Assembly (NCBI RefSeq): GCF_014651595.1
Contig: NZ_BMXE01000003.1
Span: 62,001 to 126,000, forward strand
DNA from: Pseudovibrio japonicus
GTDB taxonomy: Bacteria > Pseudomonadota > Alphaproteobacteria > Rhizobiales > Stappiaceae
Reading direction: 5' to 3'
DNA: 64,000 bases
Part shown: positions 24,569 through 33,010 of the stretch, piece by piece
How positions within the stretch are numbered: the first letter of the stretch is position 1
How the letters are laid out: each line of letters opens with the position of its first letter
Translations under genes and position numbers: made by a program
The notes under the pieces: model-generated
Seen by the model: the letters and a program-made list of their open reading frames with translations, nothing else
The model's database searches: none
What the model was told of the DNA's origin: nothing

Positions 24569-24778
24569 CGTAACTCAGTGATCGCTACTTGTTAAAACAC
24601 TGCAATGTATAAAGCATATAATCGGCTGTGCCGTTAGCTCCACTAAACTTGATAAATGTTCCGGAAGAACTGAGTGTTCTGCAACTTTTACAAAATATTT
24701 AGTTGAGATTGATTGTTTGCCGTTACTTCATACTGGCCTCTTGGGAGGCTTCTCGGTCGTGATGTGTTTGTATGAAAA

Positions 24779-24808
24779 CGGCGACCTCATTTGTAGATGA
24801 GGTCGCCG
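24779..24808 (-). terminator. Terminator after aspA
   Basis: A perfect 12-bp stem (24779-24790 with 24797-24808) with a 6-nt loop, followed on the minus strand by TTTT. It separates the symporter-aspartase unit from the racemase gene 285 bp on; the rest of that gap shows no gene. Confidence 0.78.
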
Positions 24809-24853
24809 CAGGATTTCTTTCGCAGACTGGATCAGATCCAGACGGGCTTGTCG

Positions 24854-26230
24854 TCAAACAGCGGCATTTTCTAGCGATTGTTCGACTTTCTCTGGCGCTA
24901 GATTTGTATGCTCGGCTGCTGCTTCCCGAATTGTGAGCCCGTCTTTCAGGGCGATCTTGGCAATACGAGAAGCCTGTTCGTATCCGAGAATAGGTGCAAG
25001 CGTCGTTGCCAGAACAAGGCTGTTATCCAGCAGTTCAGCGCAGCGTTTTTCATCAGCCTGGATACCGGATACGCAGCGATCAGCCAGAACGTACATTGCG
25101 TTCGTCATTGTGGCGATGGATTCCATCATCTTGTAGATGATGACCGGTTCCATGGCGTTGAGCTGCAATTGTCCGGCTTCCGCAGCGAGGGTGACAACCA
25201 GATCGTTGCCGATGGTTTGATAACAAACCTGATTGACGACCTCTGGAATAACCGGATTGATCTTGCCAGGCATGATAGACGAACCGGCCTGAACAGCCGG
25301 GAGGATGATCTCACCCAGACCAGCACGTGGCCCACTGCTGAGCAGGCGAAGGTCATTACAAGTCTTGGAAAGCTTGCTTGCGACGCGCTTCAAGGTCCCG
25401 GAGAACATGATAAACGCACCTAAGTCAGACGAAGCCTCGATCAGGTTGGCAGCTGGCTTCAGATCGAAGCCGGAAACTTCACAGAGCTGCTTGACTGCTA
25501 GTGTTTGGTAGCCTTCAGGTGTATTAATGCGGGTTCCGATGGCGGTACCGCCCAGATTAACCTCGGTCAGCAGTTTCGCCAGGTCCTGAACGCGCTGGAT
25601 GTCTTCTTCAAGGGTTACGGCAAAGGCCATAAACTCGTCGCCGAGTTTCATTGGCACAGCGTCCTGAAGCTGTGTCCGCCCAACCTTCTTAATGTGCTTG
25701 AACTCTTCGGCTTTCTCTTTGAAAGCTGTGACGAGGTTTTCCATGGCGTACACCAGACCGGCAGACTTTTGCAGGACTGCAAGTCGAATTGCCGTTGGGT
25801 ATACGTCATTTGTAGACTGTGAACAGTTTACGTCGTCATTTGGATGAAGCCCAGAGTAATCGCCGAATGGACGGCCCATCTTCTGAAGCCCGAGGTTAGC
25901 GATGACCTCATTGGCGTTCATGTTGGTTGATGTGCCGGCTCCGCCCTGGAGCATGTCCAAGACGAAGTACTCATGGTGTTTGCCGTCGATTATTTCATCG
26001 CAGACTTCAACGATTGTTTTGCATTTTGCTTCAGTAAGTGCGCCGAGTGCAGCGTTGGAGAGGGCACAGGCTTTTTTTACCATTGCAAGGGACTTCACAA
26101 TCTCAGGGTAGTGGTTGATAGCCACCCCCGAGATTGGAAAATTTTCGATGGCGCGATGGGTCTGGGACCCATACGCTGCTTCAAGAGGGATCTCTACAGA
26201 ACCCAGACCATCAGTTTCGGTGCGATACAT
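24854..26230 (-). CDS. aspA: Aspartate ammonia-lyase
   Basis: The 458-residue product carries the fumarase/aspartase signature GSSIMPGKINPV and family segments GGAGTSTNMNANEV, HPNDDVNCSQSTND and GRTQLQDAVPM. It converts L-aspartate to fumarate and ammonia in the cytoplasm. I prefer the ATG at 26230; a TTG three codons earlier is possible. It lies 41 bp behind the symporter gene, so uptake and breakdown of aspartate are co-expressed, and it ends at a terminator at 24779. Confidence 0.94.
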   Translation of the reverse strand: MYRTETDGLGSVEIPLEAAYGSQTHRAIENFPISGVAINHYPEIVKSLAMVKKACALSNAALGALTEAKCKTIVEVCDEIIDGKHHEYFVLDMLQGGAGTSTNMNANEVIANLGLQKMGRPFGDYSGLHPNDDVNCSQSTNDVYPTAIRLAVLQKSAGLVYAMENLVTAFKEKAEEFKHIKKVGRTQLQDAVPMKLGDEFMAFAVTLEEDIQRVQDLAKLLTEVNLGGTAIGTRINTPEGYQTLAVKQLCEVSGFDLKPAANLIEASSDLGAFIMFSGTLKRVASKLSKTCNDLRLLSSGPRAGLGEIILPAVQAGSSIMPGKINPVIPEVVNQVCYQTIGNDLVVTLAAEAGQLQLNAMEPVIIYKMMESIATMTNAMYVLADRCVSGIQADEKRCAELLDNSLVLATTLAPILGYEQASRIAKIALKDGLTIREAAAEHTNLAPEKVEQSLENAAV

Positions 26231-26271
26231 TTCTGCCAATTACCCCCTTGAGCAGCGTTATTTGTTTTTAA

Positions 26272-27570
26272 TTATGCGTCGCGCAGTTCTGGTGTTTTCA
26301 TCACGTGAGGCGTGTCATATGCCTCCATGTCGATCTCACCTTCGGACTTGGCAATGATAACTGTTGCAGCACAGTCACCAGTCACGTTCAGAGACGTACG
26401 TGCCATGTCCAGGATACGGTCGATACCTGCGATGATTGCTACACCTTCAAGCGGCAAGCCAACAGAAGTCAGAACCAGAGACAGCATGATGAGGCCTGCA
26501 CCTGGTACGCCAGCGGTACCAATGGAAGCGAGCGTTGCTGTCAGGATGATGGTGATGTACTCGGACATGCCAAGGTCTACGCCGAAGGCCTGTGCAACGA
26601 ACAGGGCACAAACACCCTGGTACATCGCGGTACCATCCATGTTGATGGTTGCGCCGAGTGGCAGCGTGAAGCTGGATACTGAGCGCTTAACACCGAGGTT
26701 CTGTTGCACTGCTGCGATGGAGACAGGAAGTGTGCCGGCGCTAGATGCGCTGGTGTATGCCACAATCATTGGCTCAATGGCACCCTGGAAGAAGCGTACC
26801 GGGCTGAGACGTGAAACGATTGTCAGCAAACCTCCGTAGACCACCAGACCGTGAATGAAACAACCGAGGTAAACCGCAACGATAACGCTTGCCAGTGGCA
26901 GCAACAGCTGCAAACCATAAGTGCCTGCAACCCAGGTCATCAGTGCAAACACACCGTATGGAGCGAAGGAGATGATGATCTCGGTAAGCTTCATGATGAC
27001 TGCGTTCAGGGACTCGAAGAAGTCGCGGATTGGCTTGCCAGCGTCACCAACAAGGTTGATCGCCAGACCAAACATGATCGCAAAGAAGATGATTTGCAGA
27101 ACATTACCGTCCGCCGCAGCAGCAAACGGGTTGGTTGGGATGATATTCAACACTGTCTGGATGAATGGTGGTGCTTGTGTTGGTTCAACCGCAACGGCTG
27201 TGGAGAGGTCAACACCGACACCAGGTGCAAAAATGATGCCCATCGCCAAGCCAATAACAATGGCGAACGCGGTGGTGCACAGATAGAAGAAGATCGCTTT
27301 AAGACCAATACGTCCCATACGACCAATGTCACTCACGGAAGTCATTCCGCATACAAGAGAGACAAAGATAAGCGGGACGATCAGCATTTTAATTGCTGAT
27401 ACAAACAACGTACCGACATGTTTGATAGAAGCAGCAATTTCTGGATTTCCGCTTGCATTGAGAGCAATGCCGAAAGCGACGCCCAGTACCAGGGCAATTG
27501 CAATTTGCTTCCATAAGAGCATGTCGAACCAGAACCTGAAGATTCCCTTTCTGCTGGTTTGAGACGTCAT
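26272..27570 (-). CDS. Dicarboxylate/amino acid:cation symporter (GltP/DctA family)
   Basis: The 432-residue membrane protein has the DAACS hallmarks SASSAGTLPVSIAAV (re-entrant serine loop) and GATINMDGTAMYQGV (cation/substrate site). It imports C4-dicarboxylates, aspartate or glutamate with Na+ or H+. Its operon partner aspA makes aspartate the likely substrate. The ATG at 27570 has GGGAGGA upstream. Confidence 0.92.
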   Translation of the reverse strand: MTSQTSRKGIFRFWFDMLLWKQIAIALVLGVAFGIALNASGNPEIAASIKHVGTLFVSAIKMLIVPLIFVSLVCGMTSVSDIGRMGRIGLKAIFFYLCTTAFAIVIGLAMGIIFAPGVGVDLSTAVAVEPTQAPPFIQTVLNIIPTNPFAAAADGNVLQIIFFAIMFGLAINLVGDAGKPIRDFFESLNAVIMKLTEIIISFAPYGVFALMTWVAGTYGLQLLLPLASVIVAVYLGCFIHGLVVYGGLLTIVSRLSPVRFFQGAIEPMIVAYTSASSAGTLPVSIAAVQQNLGVKRSVSSFTLPLGATINMDGTAMYQGVCALFVAQAFGVDLGMSEYITIILTATLASIGTAGVPGAGLIMLSLVLTSVGLPLEGVAIIAGIDRILDMARTSLNVTGDCAATVIIAKSEGEIDMEAYDTPHVMKTPELRDA

Positions 27571-28131
27571 ATGGTCCTCCCTTTTTCGTTATTGGTAAAC
27601 AGTAGGCATCATCTGCGTCGGTGTCCCTACGACCCCTACCAACGCAAAATGCACGCGTGCTTCGAGTTAAGTTTTAGATACTTTTGGAGAGTCAAACAGT
27701 GACCTTTATATCATGCATCCGGCATGCAAATTATTATTTATGTAAATTTTATTATAGTAGCAAGCCGAAAAAATAAATCGCCGGAGACCAGTTTTTTCCA
27801 AGAAACGGTAGTATATTTCATATATTCCTTCTTGAGGGAAATATGTTTCAAAATTAATTATTTTTCGTTGTGTTTTATTACAATTGTGTCGGCTTAGCTC
27901 GTAGATCCTCATCGTTGTAATAGTTAAATTGTGCAGCCAGATTTCCTAGTCCTACAACCGGGCTCACCAAACTCACATGAGCACGAGGCATCTCAGGGGC
28001 TGTTACTTTCTTGGAACAGGCAGCGCAGATTTTGGCTTCGGTTCTGCGATGACTTAGTCTTCGTGATTTGAGCTTGGTGCCGGTAAGTGAAGTGTAACAG
28101 AGACAAATCTGCAAATCTGCAAATCTGCAAA
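27571..28131. other. AT-rich gap between symporter and kinase genes
   Basis: In these 561 bp I see only short accidental frames. They contain the start region of the symporter operon and, at the far end, a run of octamer repeats at the kinase stop. Confidence 0.55.
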
Positions 28132-28135
28132 TCAG
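28104..28135. repeat. Octamer tandem repeat at kinase 3' end
   Basis: CAAATCTG occurs three times perfectly and a fourth time as CAAATCAG. The single changed base (28134) is the first base of the kinase stop codon (TGA on the minus strand); the unchanged unit would give AGA instead. Confidence 0.85.
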
Positions 28136-29760
28136 CGTATCAAGGCTATTCGCGCTTCATTGCTCTGACGAGAGAATTCGCCATTAAGTAGGCCGCAAAT
28201 CTGGGTCACAATTCCCAAGCCAAATCCAGTCTGTTGTTCTTGTTTCGTCACTGGCATTTCGACTTCATCACTTACGACAAACTCGACCTGTTCAGCAGAT
28301 TGGCGCGCCTCAACGCGTACTCTTTGGCCTGTTCGGCTGAAACGAATGGAATTTTCTAGCAGATTGGATAGCGCTTCCACGATTAAGGCTTTGTCTGTAC
28401 TAAAGACGATGTCAGTTGCGTCAAATTCCAGCGTGACATCTTTTTGCGCTGCTATGGGTTCAAAAATCGAGGACAGTGCCAGCCAAATATCGCTTGTGTT
28501 GGTTGCGGTGATAGCTGGTTGTGTGTGCCCCATCTCCCGTCGCGCAAACTCCATAACCTTGTCGATCAACATAGTTGCACTTCGACTTACGGTTTGCGCG
28601 TTCTTTATTATCATGTGGCCTTCAGTCTGCTCTTTGTCGGCGGCCATTCCGTCGAGTAGGAAGTTTAGTGTTTGCAGTGGCTGGCGAACGTCATGCCCAA
28701 TTGACCGGATAAGATGGCGCTGAAATTCGTAGGCCTGCTGCAACTCTTGTGTTCGCGCATCGACCTGTTCTTCCAATAATTGCTCATGCTTTAAAGCAGT
28801 CTGCATCGCTTTGGTTCGGTCAGTGATTGCTGCGCCAATTGTTAGAGCGACTAAGGAGGTGACCAATAAGAGCAGCTGCAGCTCGAACCGCTCTCCTTCG
28901 AAGCCTAGGAAATGTGCATATATCGGTGCGAAAATTGCTGTGCAGACAACTGCAACTGCAGCGGCAAATACGCCATTGTATAATGCGAAGAAAATGGGTG
29001 GGAGAATGATCGCGTACCAGACAAAGCTCAAACCCGGAAACTGGCGATAACCGATGAATGAAGCAGATAGAACGAGGCTGACGCAAATCAGAATTGTGAT
29101 GAACACCTGAAAGTTTGGTGCAAGTAGATCTTCTGGTGGTGCGATCTCCTCAGAAAATGCAAACTTAAGCAGAGGGACCAACAGTGGTGGGAGTATTATG
29201 GCGCCAATTGCATCGCCAACCAGCCATCCTCCAGCGATCTGATAGGCAACATCCGAACTGAAGTTTCCTGCAACGAGGTGTAAGCACAAGCCGGAAATTG
29301 TAGCTGCTCCAGCTGCAAGTAAAGTAATGCCCAAAGACCAGTGACTGTCTCGAAGTCTTGAGATTGGGAAATGAATTTTGAGTGCGAGCCGCAGTACTAG
29401 TCCAGCTCCGCCGTACACTAAGTATAGGCGTAAGCCGTGAAGAACTGGATCTGAGTAGTTTGTCCATTCAATACCCAAAAGCGCGCAAACAATTGGTGTC
29501 GATATCAGCAGATTTGCAATAAGGGGGGCCAGAATAAAGCGCATGGGAACAGCCAAAACGATGGCTAAGTTTGCGCCAGCAGGCAAAAACCAAAGGCTTG
29601 TGTATGATGCAAAGTAATTAAATAAGTCGGCGCTCTTATAAGTCAGAAGCCAAATAGAGATTAGAAATAGGTATCCAGCAAAAATATTGCTTCTCAGGAT
29701 GTTTGAGGATGACGTATTAATTTCTAAATCGTTTTTCGCAGGAATCGCTTGATGTTGCAT
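28132..29760 (-). CDS. Membrane sensor histidine kinase (MASE1-like sensor)
   Basis: The 542-residue product has about eight membrane segments in residues 25-315, resembling MASE1 sensor regions (SLWFLPAGANLAIVL, GGWLVGDAIGAIILPPLL). A coiled linker follows, then the H-box with His356 (SIGHDVRQPL), the N-box (EALSNLLENSIRFS) and a G-box (GFGLGI). It ends soon after the G-box, short of some kinases but complete enough. The start at 29760 (GAGAAG upstream) overlaps the start of the divergent response regulator by 9 bp. Together they form a two-component system of unknown signal. Confidence 0.87.
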   Translation of the reverse strand: MQHQAIPAKNDLEINTSSSNILRSNIFAGYLFLISIWLLTYKSADLFNYFASYTSLWFLPAGANLAIVLAVPMRFILAPLIANLLISTPIVCALLGIEWTNYSDPVLHGLRLYLVYGGAGLVLRLALKIHFPISRLRDSHWSLGITLLAAGAATISGLCLHLVAGNFSSDVAYQIAGGWLVGDAIGAIILPPLLVPLLKFAFSEEIAPPEDLLAPNFQVFITILICVSLVLSASFIGYRQFPGLSFVWYAIILPPIFFALYNGVFAAAVAVVCTAIFAPIYAHFLGFEGERFELQLLLLVTSLVALTIGAAITDRTKAMQTALKHEQLLEEQVDARTQELQQAYEFQRHLIRSIGHDVRQPLQTLNFLLDGMAADKEQTEGHMIIKNAQTVSRSATMLIDKVMEFARREMGHTQPAITATNTSDIWLALSSIFEPIAAQKDVTLEFDATDIVFSTDKALIVEALSNLLENSIRFSRTGQRVRVEARQSAEQVEFVVSDEVEMPVTKQEQQTGFGLGIVTQICGLLNGEFSRQSNEARIALIR

Positions 29761-30363
29761 AATCTTCTCATTGTTGATGACCACCTTATGTTCGGTGGAG
29801 CAATGCAATACCTCCTCAAACAATATGACCCTCAGCTTTGTAGCGAAGCTGTGGGATCAGGTAAAGAAGCGCTGGAGTATGTAAGATCGGAGAAACCCAT
29901 TGATCTGATTTTGCTTGATTATGCCTTGCCAGACCTAGATGGAATCGAGGTTCTCAGACAGATTTTGCGTATCAGACCCGATCAACGTGTTGGAATGATT
30001 TCGGGTACCGAAGATATTCGGTTAACCCGTCAAGCAATGGAAGCTGGTGCTCTGGGTTGGATCCCGAAACATTTGTCAGAGAAACCGCTTCTAGATGCTC
30101 TGCGTTTGATGGCTTCGGGAGAAGCATTTTTGCCCTATAAGCTCGTGGGTGAGATGCTCTCCAGACAAGAAAATGCGAGGGTATTTACGCCAACTGAGTT
30201 GGACGTGACAGAGCATCTGATTGAAGGTTTAAGCGATAAGCAAATTGCGCAAGAGTTGGGATGTGAAGTGAGGACAATTCAAGTTCACGTCAGAAGGCTA
30301 TATCAAAAAACTAAAACAAGTAACCGTGTCACATTCACGAATAAATATCGAAGCAGTTATTGA
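29752..30363 (+). CDS. NarL/FixJ-type response regulator
   Basis: The 203-residue product has a receiver with the acidic pocket VDDH, phospho-acceptor Asp56 (LLDYALPDLDG) and a Lys near 106. The C-terminal LuxR-type helix-turn-helix is TPTELDVTEHLIEGLSDKQI, then GCEVRTIQVHVRRLY. The ATG at 29752 has AGGA about 9 bp upstream. It is the likely partner of the divergent kinase and binds DNA when phosphorylated. Confidence 0.9.
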   Translation: MLHNLLIVDDHLMFGGAMQYLLKQYDPQLCSEAVGSGKEALEYVRSEKPIDLILLDYALPDLDGIEVLRQILRIRPDQRVGMISGTEDIRLTRQAMEAGALGWIPKHLSEKPLLDALRLMASGEAFLPYKLVGEMLSRQENARVFTPTELDVTEHLIEGLSDKQIAQELGCEVRTIQVHVRRLYQKTKTSNRVTFTNKYRSSY

Positions 30364-30548
30364 GACTGCAGCCTTATGCAGAATGCTAGTATGAACTCAT
30401 CGAGCGGTCATATTGCCGAGAAATCCAGAGCAGATTTCCGCTACACTTTTATTTGCATAACAGAAATCCAAAATCTCTTTGTGTTGCTGATACTTGGTAT
30501 CCGTTACAGGCAGGCGGAGCAAGTATAGCTGGGGGCCTCTGCCTAGTG

Positions 30549-30878
30549 CTAGTCAAGTGCAACACGAATTGCGGCGCGGTACTCTTCGTACCCACCAAAA
30601 TGTGCCAATAATTGCTCATAGGCTTGCGAGCATACTGCGTACATTGGTTGCGCATCACCTTTGCAGATTGCTAATTGCTCGTACAGACCGATGCATGTTT
30701 CTTTTGCTTTGAGACTGTCGGTGTGGGTGGCGCAGATCTTGTTAGCGTCTGCAAGTTCTTTGGCGTCGAAGGTTTTGCCTGTGACTTCTTTTGATGAAGT
30801 TGTATCAGCAAGAACTGGTGCGGAGAATGCCAGACCAATGGACACAGCAAACGTTGCCAAAAGAGTTGATTTGATCAT
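30549..30878 (-). CDS. Small secreted protein of unknown function
   Basis: The 109-residue product has a Sec signal peptide (STLLATFAVSIGLAFSAPVLA) and a mature part of about 85 residues. The mature part has four cysteines (KICATH, ETCIGL, AICKGD, AVCSQA) that could form two disulphides. The start at 30878 has GGAAG upstream. I do not recognise the family. It stands alone just outside the tRNA-repeat-bounded segment. Confidence 0.6.
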   Translation of the reverse strand: MIKSTLLATFAVSIGLAFSAPVLADTTSSKEVTGKTFDAKELADANKICATHTDSLKAKETCIGLYEQLAICKGDAQPMYAVCSQAYEQLLAHFGGYEEYRAAIRVALD

Positions 30879-31618
30879 TTCAGTATTTCTTCCCGTTATT
30901 GCAGAAGCGCTATTTGGCCTGCGTGGACAGCCATTTAGGCCGTTGAACACGTCGACTTTCTGAGAAAGTAGCAGCATTCGCGAGGAGCGGATTTGTTGAA
31001 ATGACGTAGGTTGGATGTAAAAATACGTATATGCCGGAGAACCAAACTAAACTTGGCATTTGGGGGTGGCTGGGTAAACGATTATATTCAGTGGGAGGCG
31101 TTCCAGTTAAGCTATGGCTTGGGTGGAGCAAAGAATAAAAAAGACACCTAACGGTGCCTTGTCGTTTCGATCTTCGTTTGAAGAGAAATGGTAGCGAGGG
31201 AGGGACTTGAACCCCTGACACGCGGGTTATGATTTCTAAGGAAAGTGCTTTTTCCGCGGTTCGGACACTGCCTTGAAGCCTTTGACCGGTGCGCTGGGTA
31301 GTGTGACGGCGTAACTAGAAGAGAATATTTACTCACTAGTTGCATTGCTCATGATCGGATTTGTTATTGCGTCTGGTTTTCCGCGAGAAGCTAGCCGAAG
31401 AGGTGCTTCTGTCGACTTTTTAGAAAATGACCGTTGATGCATTTCTCGGTTGGAGGGCAGCAAGGGTTCGGAACCACTGCTTTACTACTGCCGTCGCAAA
31501 GATTGTTATGAAAAACAAACATAAGGTTTGGAAATCAAAACCAATTTTTGCGACAGCATCTACAGCTGTTGTTGGTGCCATCAAAGGCAAACATGAACCT
31601 TATTAAAGCTATTGCCTC
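30879..31618. other. Gap holding the left tRNA-Met repeat
   Basis: No gene is seen in these 740 bp. The region carries the left copy of the 100-bp direct repeat (31137-31236) that matches the tRNA-Met 3' half and its terminator. Confidence 0.6.
31137..31236 (-). repeat. Left direct repeat: decayed tRNA-Met 3' half plus terminator
   Basis: This aligns without gaps to 37889-37988 at 90 of 100 positions. Bases 31189-31236 equal the tRNA-Met sequence from the anticodon to the CCA end; the 5' half is unrecognisable. A further 10-bp match (CCGGTGCGCT) occurs beyond the lost half in both places, which also allows an old duplicated and decayed tRNA gene. Confidence 0.8.
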
Positions 31619-33010
31619 TTATACACTTGGTGCATTGGCACCTGTGCCAATCGAGATTTGTAGTACGGACCATGCTTTTGCCGCATCGTTGCGAGCGGCA
31701 GCCGCTGACAGTTGCGCAGCAATGCGTGAGCGGTCTGCATCCAGAAGATTTAACAGGTCCAAGGAACCCGCTTGATAGTTTTCCAATGCAAGCTCATATG
31801 CCTTTGTATATGAATTGGCTGCCTGGTCGAGTGTTGCCACCCGTTGCTTGTAACGACGTAAGTTGGATTGCGCCGTCTGTACATCTTCCACCGCCGACGA
31901 AACTGATTGCCGCCACGCAATTTCGGCCTGTTTTGCCTCCGATGCTCGGCGGTCGCGCGTTGCCCGCAGCAATCCCTGATTAAAGATTGGCAAACTCAAC
32001 TGCGGACCGAAACTCCAGCTGGTTGCACTGGATATGTCGGTAACTTGTCCTGTAAGGCTGATCGAAGGCAGAAGATCTGCCGTTGCCACACCTACCTCAG
32101 CAACAGCTGCCGAAAGGTTAAGCTGCGCAGAGAGCACATCCGGTCGATTTCGCAGAAGATCTGCAGGAACACCAGTACCGGGACCAGCAGGTATGCGCAA
32201 GGGTGGCGCTCCCAGTTGCAACTTGCCAAGAAGCGGACCACTAGGCTCATTCAGCAAAGTTGCAATCCGAAATACTTGCGCGTTAAATTGCGCTTCGAAT
32301 ACGGGTAGGTCCGCTTTTGCAGTTTGCAGCAACGCTTCGGCCTGAGCCACATCATAAGCATTACCTGTACCAACCTCCAATTTGTCTTGGGCGATTTGCA
32401 GCGTTCCCTCACGCCCTTTTATCGTGCTGCGGGTTAAAGTGAGCGCTTGTTGATTGTAACGGGCATCACTGTAGGCTGCGATTAGCTCGGCAAGCCATGC
32501 AAGCCGTGTCGTTTCCACTTGCGTTTCGGCAGAAAGATAACGGGCTCGCCCGCCTTGACGGGCACGTTGTGCGCCGCCAAATAGATCAAATACAAAACTC
32601 GCCCCTAGAGCAGAGGTCGTATTTGTATAGGTGGGGCCACCGTCAGAGCCCCCCCGCTGCCGTGCTACGTTAGTGTTCCCGAACAGTTGTGATGACAATG
32701 GGCTTAGGCCACGTAGGTCAGCTTCGGCGGCGTTAATACGCTCCTTGGCAGCGATAATATCAAGGTTCTGGGCAAGTCCGCGTGAGACCAGATTGTCCAA
32801 AGTGTTGTCGTGGTATTCTGTCCAGAAGCTGTTCACCGCCACATTACCAGCTGAGGTCCCCTTGCTATCAACAAAGGTGTTGGCAAGCTGAATTTGTGGC
32901 TCGCCATAAGGGTCTGGTCCGACAGCTACACAGGCCGATAATGCAAGACCTACAGATAGTAGGCACAAGTGTGAAGCACCCTGGCGCAATTTCAAGGCCA
33001 TGCTTATCAT
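31619..33010 (-). CDS. RND efflux outer-membrane factor (OprM/NodT family lipoprotein)
   Basis: The 463-residue product has a lipoprotein signal (LALSACVAVGPD, lipidated Cys). It has the repeated OEP helices seen in TolC-like trimers, e.g. ERINAAEADLRGLSPL, LRNRPDVLSAQLNLSAA and YELALENYQAGSLDLLNLLDA. It completes a tripartite efflux pump as the third gene of the operon. Its start overlaps the RND stop (ATGA at 33010-33007). Confidence 0.91.
   Translation of the reverse strand: MISMALKLRQGASHLCLLSVGLALSACVAVGPDPYGEPQIQLANTFVDSKGTSAGNVAVNSFWTEYHDNTLDNLVSRGLAQNLDIIAAKERINAAEADLRGLSPLSSQLFGNTNVARQRGGSDGGPTYTNTTSALGASFVFDLFGGAQRARQGGRARYLSAETQVETTRLAWLAELIAAYSDARYNQQALTLTRSTIKGREGTLQIAQDKLEVGTGNAYDVAQAEALLQTAKADLPVFEAQFNAQVFRIATLLNEPSGPLLGKLQLGAPPLRIPAGPGTGVPADLLRNRPDVLSAQLNLSAAVAEVGVATADLLPSISLTGQVTDISSATSWSFGPQLSLPIFNQGLLRATRDRRASEAKQAEIAWRQSVSSAVEDVQTAQSNLRRYKQRVATLDQAANSYTKAYELALENYQAGSLDLLNLLDADRSRIAAQLSAAAARNDAAKAWSVLQISIGTGANAPSV

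Noticed and set aside
27706-28114. Short minus-strand frames in the gap before the kinase
   Set aside because: AT-rich, low complexity, no ribosome site; one begins inside the octamer repeat.
28104-28135. CRISPR-like array
   Set aside because: Units are 8 bp with no spacers; it is a simple tandem repeat.
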